A stretch of DNA of 64,000 nt, from NCBI RefSeq assembly GCF_003228315.1, contig NZ_CP029693.1:4143501-4207500 (forward strand). Reading direction: 5' to 3'. Position 1 is the stretch's first letter; the number at the start of each line of letters is the position of its first letter. Below the pieces are notes generated by a model. The model was not told the DNA's origin. It did no database searches and saw only the letters and a program-made list of their open reading frames with translations. This document shows, in pieces, positions 33,707 through 42,086 of this stretch. A program made the position numbers and the translations under genes. Source of the stretch: Pseudomonas putida. Its GTDB lineage: Bacteria > Pseudomonadota > Gammaproteobacteria > Pseudomonadales > Pseudomonadaceae.

Positions 33707-35497
33707 CTAGACGGTCAGCGCCATGTAGAACTGCGTGCCCTGCCCCGGCCGCGAATAAACGCCCATCCGCCCACCGTGCAACTGGACGATCTCCTTGCAC
33801 AACGCCAACCCGAGTCCGGCGCCACCCTTCTTGCGGCCAACCTGCACGAAGGGCTCGAAGATTCGCCCCTGTTGCCCGTAGGCAATGCCCTCGCCGTTAT
33901 CCTCGACACTGATGATCACCCGATCGCCATGGCGCCGAGCCTGCAAGCGAATGAGGCCACCGGCGGCGGTATGGCGCAGCGCGTTGTCGATCAGATTGTC
34001 GAGCACCCGATCCAGTTGCGGCTGGTCGGCCTGCAAGCGCGGCAGCGGCCCCTGCACCTCCACCAGCAACTCGATGCCCTTTTCCTCGGCGTCGCTGCTA
34101 AAGCGCAGCTGCGCCTGCTCCAGCAGGTCGTCGATGGAACAGGGTGCCAGGCTGAGCTTCTGCAGGCCGTTCTGGTAGCGCGAGAAATTCAGCAGGTCGT
34201 TGATCAATTGCATCAGGCGCTGCATTTCTTCGTTCACCGTATCCAGCAGGTCGGCTTCACGGGAGTCGGGGGCGAAATGCGCGCGCTCGCGGAACAGGCC
34301 AAACGCCATGTGCATGCCGGTCACCGGCGTGCGCAGCTCATGGGAGGCGCGCAGCACGAACTCGCTGCGCACCCGCTCGAAGGCACGCTGCTCGGTGACG
34401 TCATGCAGCACCATCACCGCGCCGAGAATATGTCCCTGGGTATGAACCACAGGCGTCAGGCTGAAGGTCAGCAAGCGGGTCTCACCGTCGACCTCGATAC
34501 TCAGGTCCTCCGGTTGACGCTCCAGCGAGCCACCGCGCAGCACCATCTGTATTTGTTCATCGAGTTCGGGACGTTGCAGGGCCACGTCCAGCGCTTGCCC
34601 GACCCGATCAGCCTCCCAGCCCAATTGGCGCTGGGCCACCGGGTTGAGATGCTCCAGGCGCCCCTGGCGATCGATCATCAACAAGCCGTCGTCGATGCTG
34701 TCCAGTACGGCCTGCAAGCGCTGCTGCCCCGCCAGCAGCTCATCGACATTGGTGGCCTGGTGTTCGCGCAACGCCTCGGCCATGATTCCGAAACGCCGGG
34801 TCAGCTGGTTCAACTCGACTGCCGAGGACACCGGCAGCGTGACGTCGAAATTGCCCTGGCCGATATTGTCCGCCGCCTGCGCCAGCGCCTCGATGGGTTC
34901 ACCGAAACGCCGGGCGATGGCATGGGCGGTCACGAAGCCGATAATCAGCACCGCCAATCCCACCAGCCCCAGCAGGCCAGCGATCAGCAAGGCACGCTCG
35001 CGGGCCTGACGCTCGGTATCGTTGATGTTGTCCAGCGCCCGCTTGTGTTCGGCAATCAGGCCATTGCGCAAGGCATTGAATCTGTCCGTGAGCTCGTCGT
35101 TGCCGCTCAGCACATGGGTGGTATCAGGCGCCACTTCGTACGCCTTGATGAAACTCAGGTAGTCCGCCTTGGCCCTCTTGAAGCCGAATTCGCTACTCTC
35201 GCCCTCCGGCTCCTGGGCAATGCCCTCCTCCAGCAACTGCAGATAATGCTGTTTGGAGGTTTCGAAGGCCGAAGAGTCCGGTTGCTCGCTGAGCATGATG
35301 ATCAGCTGATCGCCCAGGGTCTGGCGCAGCTTGAGGCCGATATCCAGGGTGACGAAATTGTTGCGCACCAGCGCTTCCTGGGTACCGGCCATCTGCATCA
35401 CGCTGACCAGGCCGAGCATCAGCCCAAGCAGCGCGACGGTGATCAGTGCGGAGATGCTCAGGAACAGCCGGGTCCGCAACTTCATCGCCAGTTTCAT
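33707..35497 (-). CDS. kinB: Sensor histidine kinase KinB
   Basis: Membrane kinase/phosphatase paired with AlgB, 596 residues. TM1 about 11-35, periplasmic four-helix sensor about 36-165, TM2 about 165-190, then HAMP, PAS, HisKA with the H-box ASHELRTPVTG (about residue 385) and an ATPase domain with DNGEG and GLGLALCK. ATG 35497 follows the algB stop by 7 bp. In P. aeruginosa KinB dephosphorylates AlgB and restrains alginate; that role is inferred by homology. Confidence 0.96.
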   Translation of the reverse strand: MKLAMKLRTRLFLSISALITVALLGLMLGLVSVMQMAGTQEALVRNNFVTLDIGLKLRQTLGDQLIIMLSEQPDSSAFETSKQHYLQLLEEGIAQEPEGESSEFGFKRAKADYLSFIKAYEVAPDTTHVLSGNDELTDRFNALRNGLIAEHKRALDNINDTERQARERALLIAGLLGLVGLAVLIIGFVTAHAIARRFGEPIEALAQAADNIGQGNFDVTLPVSSAVELNQLTRRFGIMAEALREHQATNVDELLAGQQRLQAVLDSIDDGLLMIDRQGRLEHLNPVAQRQLGWEADRVGQALDVALQRPELDEQIQMVLRGGSLERQPEDLSIEVDGETRLLTFSLTPVVHTQGHILGAVMVLHDVTEQRAFERVRSEFVLRASHELRTPVTGMHMAFGLFRERAHFAPDSREADLLDTVNEEMQRLMQLINDLLNFSRYQNGLQKLSLAPCSIDDLLEQAQLRFSSDAEEKGIELLVEVQGPLPRLQADQPQLDRVLDNLIDNALRHTAAGGLIRLQARRHGDRVIISVEDNGEGIAYGQQGRIFEPFVQVGRKKGGAGLGLALCKEIVQLHGGRMGVYSRPGQGTQFYMALTV

Positions 35498-35504
35498 CAG
35501 CGGC

Positions 35505-36851
35505 TCACAAGTTGTATTGCTTGCGTTTGCGGTACAGGGTCGACGCGTCAATCCCCAGGGTCTTGGCCGCCTGATCCAGTGTGCCGGCGGTGGCGAGGAC
35601 CGCACCGATATGCGCTTTCTCCAGCTCATCCAGACTCAGGGCTGCGCCGATGCGCGGCGCATTGTTGATCGGCGTTTCCGCCATCCCGAGGTGACTGACC
35701 TCCACCCGCTCCTGCGCACAGATGATGCTCGCGCGCTCCACCACATTGCGCAGTTCACGGATGTTCCCGGGCCAGCGATAGCCCAGCAGCGCTTCGCGGG
35801 CTTCCTCGCTGAAGCCCCGGGCCGGGCGCGCGTACTCTTTGACGAAGCGCGCCAGGAACCGGTCGGCCAGGGTCAGGATGTCTTCCCGGCGCTCGCGCAA
35901 CGGCGGCAGGTGCAAGGTGATGACGTTCAGGCGATAAAGCAGATCTTCGCGGAAACGGCCGTCGCGAACCATGTCCTCGAGGTTCTGGTTGGTGGCCGCC
36001 AAGATGCGTACATCGGCGCGACGGGTGACCGGGTCGCCGACCCGTTCGTATTCCTTGTCTTGAATGAAGCGCAGCAACTTGGGTTGCAGGACAAGGGGAA
36101 AATCGCCGATCTCGTCGAGAAACAGCGTTCCGCCATCGGCCTGATTGACCCGCCCCAGCGTGCTTTCGCTGGCCCCGGTGAACGCCCCGCGGCTGTGGCC
36201 GAACAGCTCGCTTTCCATGAGCTCGGCGGTCAGCGACGGGCAGTTGATGGTGATGCAGGACTTCTTCGCGCGTTTGCTCCAGCCGTGAATGGCCTGGGAC
36301 AGTTCGCCCTTACCGGTGCCCGACTCGCCGAGAATCAGGATATTGGCATCGGTGCCGGCGACCTGGCGGGCGGTTTCCAGCACAACCTTCATGGCCGGGC
36401 TGTGGGAGTCCAGGCCATCCCTGGGTTTGCGCACCTCGCCTTCCAGCGCTTCCAGGCGCGCCGACAACTGCCGCACTTCCAACTGTTTGGCGGTGGCCAG
36501 TCGCAACTGGTCCGGGCTGCATGGCTTGACCAGGTAATCCGCGGCACCGGCCTGAATGGCATCGACCGCCGTGTCCACCGCCGAGTGCGCGGTAACGATC
36601 ACCACGCGCATCCAGGGCGCCTGAATGCGCATCTGAGCCAGGACATCCAGGCCGTTGTCCTCTCCAAGCCGCAGATCGAGGAAACACAGATCGAAAACCT
36701 GACGTTGCAGCAGCATGTCGGCCTGGGCGGCGCTGTTGGCCGTGGCCACGCTGTAGCCTTCGTCTTCGAGGCAATAACGGAAAGTACGCAGGATGGCGGA
36801 CTCATCATCCACGAGAAGAATACGGCCCTGATGCTCCGTGGCTGATTCCAT
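35505..36851 (-). CDS. algB: NtrC-family response regulator AlgB
   Basis: A sigma-54-type activator, 448 residues: receiver (phosphoacceptor D59 in CFLDLRLG), AAA+ domain with Walker A LGESGTGKG, the sigma-54 contact loop GAFTGA intact, Walker B GGTLFLDEIGD, and a Fis-type C-terminal HTH (KTLGIDASTLYRKRKQY). In P. aeruginosa AlgB controls alginate and virulence genes. ATG 36851 (MESATEHQ) has GGAGCG upstream; the in-frame extension to 36905 is unsupported. Divergent from the sigma-54 promoter at 37200. Confidence 0.97.
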   Translation of the reverse strand: MESATEHQGRILLVDDESAILRTFRYCLEDEGYSVATANSAAQADMLLQRQVFDLCFLDLRLGEDNGLDVLAQMRIQAPWMRVVIVTAHSAVDTAVDAIQAGAADYLVKPCSPDQLRLATAKQLEVRQLSARLEALEGEVRKPRDGLDSHSPAMKVVLETARQVAGTDANILILGESGTGKGELSQAIHGWSKRAKKSCITINCPSLTAELMESELFGHSRGAFTGASESTLGRVNQADGGTLFLDEIGDFPLVLQPKLLRFIQDKEYERVGDPVTRRADVRILAATNQNLEDMVRDGRFREDLLYRLNVITLHLPPLRERREDILTLADRFLARFVKEYARPARGFSEEAREALLGYRWPGNIRELRNVVERASIICAQERVEVSHLGMAETPINNAPRIGAALSLDELEKAHIGAVLATAGTLDQAAKTLGIDASTLYRKRKQYNL

Positions 36852-37088
36852 TTTCCTACGCTCCTTTATGAATGATCTTGGTTTAGTCCCGGAAAAATCG
36901 GGCAAGTTGCATGGTTCATTCTGATCCTTTCCTGCGATGACAGGATAGTTATCTCCTGCCGCACCGGTTTGCGCGCTGATTTCGTGCGCCTTTTATAGAT
37001 AGGCACTTATCAAACGCCGGATCACGTTTATTTCTGACAGCTGCGCCCTTCTCTCAATTCAAAAATATTGCGCGGTCAGGCAGGTCGA

Positions 37089-37105
37089 TCGTGCATTACG
37101 CACGA
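37089..37105. promoter_or_regulatory. Dyad 1, candidate activator site (UAS)
   Basis: TCGTGCATTACGCACGA is a perfect 6-5-6 inverted repeat. It lies 95-111 bp upstream of the -24 element at 37200. Its partner at 37121 is 32 bp away (centre to centre), three helical turns, which is typical of paired sites for sigma-54 activators. Confidence 0.6.
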
Positions 37106-37120
37106 CCGCGCGAAAGCCCA

Positions 37121-37137
37121 TCGTGCAGGATGCGTCC
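37121..37137. promoter_or_regulatory. Dyad 2, imperfect repeat of dyad 1
   Basis: TCGTGCAGGATGCGTCC shares the left half TCGTGC and spacing with dyad 1; the right half is degenerate (GCGTCC instead of GCACGA). Confidence 0.45.
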
Positions 37138-37199
37138 GAAGGACAATACGCCATCATTTTAACTTATTGATTTATATGGATTTTTTGCCAGGAAAAATC

Positions 37200-37215
37200 T
37201 GGCACGCAGGCTGCA
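37200..37215 (+). promoter_or_regulatory. Sigma-54 (RpoN) promoter
   Basis: TGGCACGCAGGCTGCA matches the -24/-12 consensus TGGCACG-N4-TTGCA at all but one base, with GG and GC at the correct distance. It lies 72 bp upstream of the small membrane protein at 37287, with paired dyads upstream. The rest of the 36852-37286 gap is AT-richer non-coding sequence with the algB leader on its left. Confidence 0.8.
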
Positions 37216-37286
37216 ATAGCTGAAATATCGCAGGGCAACAACAAAACGCCCTCAACCGACTACCCCAAAGTGGGAGGAGCTTCAGG

Positions 37287-37574
37287 ATGAATCGCCAACG
37301 TGCCACCCAATCGCGGCTTTCTCCCTTGCATCTGCAGCAAGGCCTGTTCGCCGTATTGGCATTGCTGATCACCTTGATTGCCGGTCAGCAATTTCTGCGC
37401 TGGGAACAGAACCAGCAGCAGGTAAGGCCAAGCGTGTCGTTTCAACACCCGACGCAAACCCACTTCAGTGCCGCCCGCAGCGGCATGGACGACAGCACTT
37501 CGATGCGAATGCTGGATGTCGACCAACACCAGACGATGGAGCAATCGCCTCGTCAGGAACGCTGGGTGTTCTAG
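37287..37574 (+). CDS. Small single-TM hypothetical protein under sigma-54 promoter
   Basis: A 95-residue protein: basic N terminus (MNRQRATQSRLS), one hydrophobic helix at about 18-36 (GLFAVLALLITLIAG), then a polar Gln/His/Met-rich tail with no recognised domain. A strong GGAGGAG ribosome site precedes ATG 37287. It lies divergent from algB and 76 bp before a DUF1328 gene. I do not recognise a family. Membrane-associated regulator or stress protein are possibilities only. Confidence 0.78.
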   Translation: MNRQRATQSRLSPLHLQQGLFAVLALLITLIAGQQFLRWEQNQQQVRPSVSFQHPTQTHFSAARSGMDDSTSMRMLDVDQHQTMEQSPRQERWVF

Positions 37575-37650
37575 ATCCACACCCCTGACGCGCTCGAAGC
37601 GCCAGGCAACGCAAGACCTCTAAATAAATAGAAGCGTAAGGAGAATCACC

Positions 37651-37815
37651 ATGTTGAGCTGGGCAATTACATTCTTGATCATTGCCATTGTCGCTGCCGT
37701 ACTGGGCTTCGGTGGTATCGCGGGCACCGCCACGGGTATCGCCAAGATTCTCTTTGTCGTCTTCCTGGTGATGTTCATCGCTTCCTTCTTCTTTGGCCGT
37801 CGCGGCCGAGGCTGA
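37651..37815 (+). CDS. DUF1328 family small membrane protein
   Basis: A 54-residue, two-helix hydrophobic protein (MLSWAITFLIIAIVAAVLGF..., ending FFFGRRGRG) matching the DUF1328/UPF0391 family. ATG 37651 is preceded by AAGGAG. Family members in other bacteria respond to envelope or general stress; function is not known. Its position 76 bp after the sigma-54-driven gene suggests a two-gene unit. A 10-bp perfect hairpin follows 15 bp after the stop. Confidence 0.88.
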   Translation: MLSWAITFLIIAIVAAVLGFGGIAGTATGIAKILFVVFLVMFIASFFFGRRGRG

Positions 37816-37830
37816 CCGGACACATGACAA

Positions 37831-37855
37831 GGAAAGAGGCGCAAAGCCTCTTTCC
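37831..37855 (+). terminator. Perfect hairpin after the DUF1328 gene
   Basis: GGAAAGAGGC, loop GCAAA, GCCTCTTTCC: ten uninterrupted base pairs but no U-run after it. It could be an RNA 3' stabiliser or a Rho-assisted end rather than a classical intrinsic terminator. Confidence 0.6.
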
Positions 37856-38525
37856 CGGTGCGCCCACCCGAGGAAGGCAGGCGCATGACCAGGGGGCCGG
37901 GACGTTCTGCCTGTTTCAGGGGCGGAGTGACCTACGGGTACAGGGAGTGCCTGCGCAAGGGTCGGGTCAGGAAAAGCTGCTGCGCAGGTTCGCCGATCTT
38001 CGATGAATCGACGGACCTGCGAAGAGCTTGAATAGGCAAAGCATTGAATTAGAGCGATCCATCGGTTTTTCGATCATCCCCGCTGCACCCCCTCCTTCAC
38101 CGTCGGAAAAACACTTTCCCAGCGACCGTATATCGAGAAAAGACGCCATTGTCAGACAAGAAATTCGTCGAGTCCCAAGCTGAATTTTCCCGAAAATGAC
38201 TCTTCGCAAATCTGATCAAAAAACACTCAAATAGCGCTGCAATGGCCGGTTCACGGCACCTATGTCTGCCGAAATGTCGTATTCGAACCGATTGCGACGT
38301 CGCTTTCAGCTAAAAGACCTCATGCCGATTCGGCATAGGGTAGGCGTTTACGGCATTAGACGTCGCTTCCTTGCATCGGAATAGTTGCGCCTTTTTTCGC
38401 CTGCCAGAGAGCCATAACAAGTGCTCCGGGGCTCCTTATACGGGGGCATTTGCACGCGACTCTTTCGCCACAAGCGGACACGGGTCGCGCAACTGCTCGA
38501 GTCAAACTGAAGTAAGGGTAAAGAT
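37856..38525. other. 670-bp intergenic stretch, mostly unexplained
   Basis: No convincing gene on either strand; short frames here lack ribosome sites and normal codon use. It holds a foldable segment (stem CGCAGGT 37983-37989 with ACCTGCG 38015-38021, enclosing TCGATGAATCGA 38000-38011), a perfect 15-bp palindrome at 38322-38336, and a repeated GACGTCGCTT (near 38295 and 38360). The right end must carry the gltP promoter, which I could not place with confidence. Confidence 0.5.
38322..38336. promoter_or_regulatory. Perfect palindrome upstream of gltP
   Basis: ATGCCGATTCGGCAT (7-1-7) lies 190 bp before gltP and could be an operator. No known regulator motif is recognised. Confidence 0.35.
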
Positions 38526-39857
38526 ATGAAGAAGGCAAAGCTTAGCCTCGCCTGGCAGATCCTCATCGGTCTGGTATTGGGGATTGCAATCGGTGCGTTG
38601 CTCAACCATTTCAGTGCCGAGAAAGCCTGGTGGATCAGCAACGTTCTGCAACCGGCAGGCGATATCTTTATCCGTCTGATCAAGATGATCGTGATCCCGA
38701 TCGTCATTTCCTCGCTGATCGTCGGCATCGCGGGCGTGGGCGATGCGAAGAAACTCGGGCGCATCGGCCTGAAGACCATCATCTACTTCGAAATCGTCAC
38801 GACCATTGCCATCGTCGTCGGTCTGGTGCTGGCCAACGTGTTCCACCCGGGCTCGGGCATCGACATGAGCACCCTGGGTACCGTGGACATCTCCAAGTAC
38901 AAGGCGACCGCAGCCGAAGTCCAGCATGAGCATGCGTTCATCGAGACCATCCTCAACCTGATCCCGTCGAACATCTTCGCGGCCATGGCCCGCGGTGAAA
39001 TGCTGCCGATCATCTTCTTCTCCGTGCTGTTTGGCCTGGGTCTGTCGAGCCTGCAAGCGGATGTACGCGAACCGCTGGTGAAGATGTTCCAGGGCGTGTC
39101 GGAAGCCATGTTCAAAGTCACCCACATGATCATGAACTACGCCCCGATCGGCGTTTTCGCCCTGATCGCGGTCACTGTGGCCAACTTCGGCTTCGCTTCC
39201 TTGCTGCCACTGGCGAAACTGGTGGTGCTGGTTTACTTCGCCATCGCCTTCTTCGCCTTCATGGTGCTGGGCCTGGTCGCTCGCCTGTTCGGCTTCTCGG
39301 TGATCAAGCTGATGCGCATCTTCAAGGATGAGCTGGTACTGGCCTACTCCACCGCCTCCTCCGAAACCGTGCTGCCGCGCGTCATCGAGAAGATGGAAGC
39401 CTACGGCGCACCAAAAGCCATCTGCAGCTTCGTGGTGCCGACCGGTTACTCGTTCAACCTCGACGGGTCGACCCTGTACCAGAGCATCGCGGCCATCTTC
39501 ATCGCCCAGCTGTACGGCATCGACCTGTCGATCAGCCAGCAGCTGCTGCTGGTGCTGACCCTGATGGTCACCTCCAAAGGCATCGCCGGCGTACCGGGCG
39601 TGTCCTTCGTGGTGCTGCTGGCCACCCTGGGCAGCGTGGGTATCCCGCTGGAAGGCCTGGCGTTCATCGCCGGTGTCGACCGCATCATGGACATGGCCCG
39701 TACCGCACTGAACGTGATCGGCAACGCCCTGGCCGTGCTGGTGATCGCTCGTTGGGAAGGCATGTACGACGACGCCAAGGGCCAGCGCTACTGGAACTCC
39801 CTGCCGCACTGGCGCAGCAAAGAGAAGCTGCCGGCTGGCGAGACGTCCCGTAACTGA
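38526..39857 (+). CDS. gltP: Glutamate/aspartate:proton symporter (DAACS family)
   Basis: Sodium- or proton-coupled dicarboxylate/amino-acid symporter, 443 residues, eight TM helices and two re-entrant loops. Family signatures are visible: STASSETVLPRV (HP1 serine-rich loop), CSFVVPTGYSFNLDGSTLY (TM7, NLDG) and GVPGVSFVVLLATLGSVG (HP2). ATG 38526 is preceded by AAGTAAGGGTAA. By position it equals P. aeruginosa PA5479. Confidence 0.95.
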   Translation: MKKAKLSLAWQILIGLVLGIAIGALLNHFSAEKAWWISNVLQPAGDIFIRLIKMIVIPIVISSLIVGIAGVGDAKKLGRIGLKTIIYFEIVTTIAIVVGLVLANVFHPGSGIDMSTLGTVDISKYKATAAEVQHEHAFIETILNLIPSNIFAAMARGEMLPIIFFSVLFGLGLSSLQADVREPLVKMFQGVSEAMFKVTHMIMNYAPIGVFALIAVTVANFGFASLLPLAKLVVLVYFAIAFFAFMVLGLVARLFGFSVIKLMRIFKDELVLAYSTASSETVLPRVIEKMEAYGAPKAICSFVVPTGYSFNLDGSTLYQSIAAIFIAQLYGIDLSISQQLLLVLTLMVTSKGIAGVPGVSFVVLLATLGSVGIPLEGLAFIAGVDRIMDMARTALNVIGNALAVLVIARWEGMYDDAKGQRYWNSLPHWRSKEKLPAGETSRN

Positions 39858-39882
39858 TCAAGGCGTGTTGGTATCGGCTTTT

Positions 39883-39974
39883 CTGTAGGAGCGAGCCTGC
39901 TCGCGATAGCGGTGTTTCAAACAACAGATATGTTGAATGTGCCGCCATCATCGCGAGCAGGCTCGCTCCTACAG
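39883..39974. repeat. REP pair after gltP
   Basis: Arms 39883-39906 and 39951-39974 are exact reverse complements with core GGAGCGAGCCTGCTCGCGA. Confidence 0.92.
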
Positions 39975-40025
39975 GGGTTTTGGGCCAGCCCCCAAATTCC
40001 GGTTGCCGACCAAAAACAAGCCAGA

Positions 40026-40051
40026 CAAACCCCGGAGAAATCCGGGGTTTG
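40026..40051 (+). terminator. Strong hairpin with GAAA tetraloop
   Basis: CAAACCCCGGA, loop GAAA, TCCGGGGTTTG: eleven perfect pairs, followed by TCGTTT. It probably ends the gltP transcript before the next gene at 40104. Confidence 0.7.
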
Positions 40052-40103
40052 TCGTTTCTGGCCACCCCGCTATCATTCGCCCATCTTTTGGGGGATTTGA
40101 CTG

Positions 40104-41333
40104 ATGCTCAATGGCCTGTGGCTTGGCTTCTTTATCGTGGCCGCCGTATCGGCGCTGGCGCAATGGCTGGTCGGCGGCAATGCCGGGATCTTCGCGGCGA
40201 TGGTGGAAAGCATCTTCGCCATGGCCAAGCTGTCAGTCGAAGTCATGGTGTTGCTGTTCGGCACCCTCACCCTCTGGCTGGGCTTTCTGCGGATCGCCGA
40301 GAAAGCCGGGATCGTCGAATGGCTGGCCAAGGCCCTCGGCCCGCTGTTTCTGCGCCTGATGCCGGAAGTGCCGCCCGGTCACCCCGCCATCGGCCTGATC
40401 ACCCTGAACTTCGCGGCCAATGGCCTGGGCCTGGACAACGCCGCCACACCCATCGGCCTCAAGGCCATGAAGGCCCTGCAGGAGCTCAACCCCAGCGACA
40501 CCATCGCCAGTAACGCGCAGATCCTGTTCCTGGTACTCAACGCCTCCTCCCTGACCCTGCTGCCGGTGACGATCTTCATGTACCGCGCCCAGCAAGGCGC
40601 GCCCGATCCGACCCTGGTGTTCCTGCCGATCCTGCTGGCCACCAGTTGCTCGACCATCGTCGGCTTTCTGTCCGTGGCGTTCATGCAACGCCTTCGCGTG
40701 TGGGACCCGGTGGTGCTGGCCTATCTGATTCCCGGCGCCCTCGCCCTTGGCGGTTTCATGGCGTTGCTGGCGACGCTTTCTTCCGCCGCACTGGCGAGTT
40801 TGTCATCGATCCTCGGCAATCTGACGCTATTTGGCATCATCATGCTGTTTCTGGTGATAGGTGCGTTGCGCAAGGTGAAGGTCTACGAGGCCTTCGTCGA
40901 GGGCGCCAAGGAAGGCTTCGACGTGGCTAAGAACCTGCTGCCGTATCTGGTGGCGATGCTCTGCGCGGTGGGCGTGCTGCGGGCGTCCGGGGCACTGGAC
41001 TTCGGCCTGGACGGGATTCGTCATTTCGTGGAGTGGGCCGGTTGGGACACACGCTTTGTCGACGCGCTGCCGACGGCGATGGTCAAGCCATTTTCCGGTA
41101 GCGCCGCCCGGGCGATGCTGATCGAAACGATGAAAACCTCGGGCGTGGACAGCTTCCCGGCGCTGGTGGCGGCGACTGTTCAGGGCAGTACCGAAACCAC
41201 GTTCTATGTACTGGCCGTGTACTTCGGTGCGGTGGGTATCCAGCGGGCGCGGCATGCGGTGGGGTGTGCGTTGCTGGCGGAGCTGGCGGGTGTGCTTGGC
41301 GCAATCGGGGTTTGCTACTGGTTCTTTGGCTAA
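40104..41333 (+). CDS. Nucleoside-recognition (Gate) domain membrane protein, SpmA/SpmB-like fusion
   Basis: A 409-residue inner-membrane protein with about ten hydrophobic segments. Two nucleoside-recognition halves are visible: the first with LNFAANGLGLDNAATPIGLKAM (SpmA-like) and the second with MVKPFSGSAARAMLIETM and VQGSTETTFYVLAVYFG (SpmB-like). In spore formers the two parts are separate spore-maturation proteins; in this non-spore former they are fused. Substrate is unknown. It is flanked by REP pairs on both sides. Confidence 0.88.
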   Translation: MLNGLWLGFFIVAAVSALAQWLVGGNAGIFAAMVESIFAMAKLSVEVMVLLFGTLTLWLGFLRIAEKAGIVEWLAKALGPLFLRLMPEVPPGHPAIGLITLNFAANGLGLDNAATPIGLKAMKALQELNPSDTIASNAQILFLVLNASSLTLLPVTIFMYRAQQGAPDPTLVFLPILLATSCSTIVGFLSVAFMQRLRVWDPVVLAYLIPGALALGGFMALLATLSSAALASLSSILGNLTLFGIIMLFLVIGALRKVKVYEAFVEGAKEGFDVAKNLLPYLVAMLCAVGVLRASGALDFGLDGIRHFVEWAGWDTRFVDALPTAMVKPFSGSAARAMLIETMKTSGVDSFPALVAATVQGSTETTFYVLAVYFGAVGIQRARHAVGCALLAELAGVLGAIGVCYWFFG

Positions 41334-41341
41334 CCACGCCG

Positions 41342-41447
41342 CCCTGTAGGAGCGAGCATGCTCGCGATGGTCGTCAACGATGACGCGTGCATTCTGGATA
41401 AACGCGGTGCTCCTGCCACCATCGCGAGCATGCTCGCTCCTACAGGG
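41342..41447. repeat. REP pair
   Basis: Arms 41342-41370 and 41419-41447 are exact reverse complements with the CATGCTCGC core. It lies between two convergent genes. Confidence 0.93.
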
Positions 41448-41459
41448 GGTTGCGTGGGC

Positions 41460-42086
41460 TCAGGGTCTTGGTGGCGGCGCCACTTTCTGCCCTTGCTCGA
41501 CCGCCCATGCCACCACCTGCGCCGTCAGCTGATCGCTGGCCTGGCCGAACCCGGCCACCACCGCCGGCACCTTCACATCACTCAATGATTGGCGCACTTC
41601 AAAGCGTTTGCTGGCGAGTAGTCGCTGGTCATAACCGCGCACGAGCAGCGCATCGAACCGCACGACGACACTGGCGGCGGTCCCTTGATACTCCGCCTGA
41701 AACGCCTGCAAGCTGCCACCCAGCTCCAGATCTGCCTGGAAATTGCTGTCGTCGGTACTGAGCAGCGTCACCCGGCCATCACGCTGGAACCCATCCAGCA
41801 GGCGGTTACGCAGCAGTACCGGCGCCGGGTCGCTCCAGCGCGACGCCTTGTAGGTGCTGATCACATCGCCCGCAGGGATGACAGCGATATTCGGACTGTT
41901 CAGCGCCTCGCTGGCCTGGGGCTTGTTCAAGCGCAACGACCAGCGCAGCGGCGTGCCGTGACTGGCGGGCAGGGCGCTCTGTGCCGAGGGTAATCGATAC
42001 AGGGTGAACGGCTCGGGCTCGGGCAGGATCGAGCAGGCACCGAGCAGCGTGAAGCTGGCGAGGAGGGCAAAGCGGGTCAGCTTCAT
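41460..42086 (-). CDS. ABC-type transport auxiliary lipoprotein (PqiC/DUF330-like)
   Basis: A 208-residue lipoprotein (lipobox LLGAC, Cys at about 18) with the PqiC-like fold: VIPAGDVISTYKASRWSDPAPVLLRNRL and the GGSLQAFQAEYQG strand. It would stand at the outer membrane as receiver for a lipid-transport MCE system. It overlaps the MCE gene by 4 bp and is last of the four-gene unit. Confidence 0.88.
   Translation of the reverse strand: MKLTRFALLASFTLLGACSILPEPEPFTLYRLPSAQSALPASHGTPLRWSLRLNKPQASEALNSPNIAVIPAGDVISTYKASRWSDPAPVLLRNRLLDGFQRDGRVTLLSTDDSNFQADLELGGSLQAFQAEYQGTAASVVVRFDALLVRGYDQRLLASKRFEVRQSLSDVKVPAVVAGFGQASDQLTAQVVAWAVEQGQKVAPPPRP

Noticed and set aside
33776..35668. 630-codon plus-strand open frame opposite kinB
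   Set aside because: Shadow of kinB; the Gln/His/Arg-rich translation has no domain and kinB has all kinase motifs.
37824..38209. Two 60-80 codon frames after the DUF1328 gene
   Set aside because: No ribosome sites, no conserved features, and they overlap the hairpin or foldable region.
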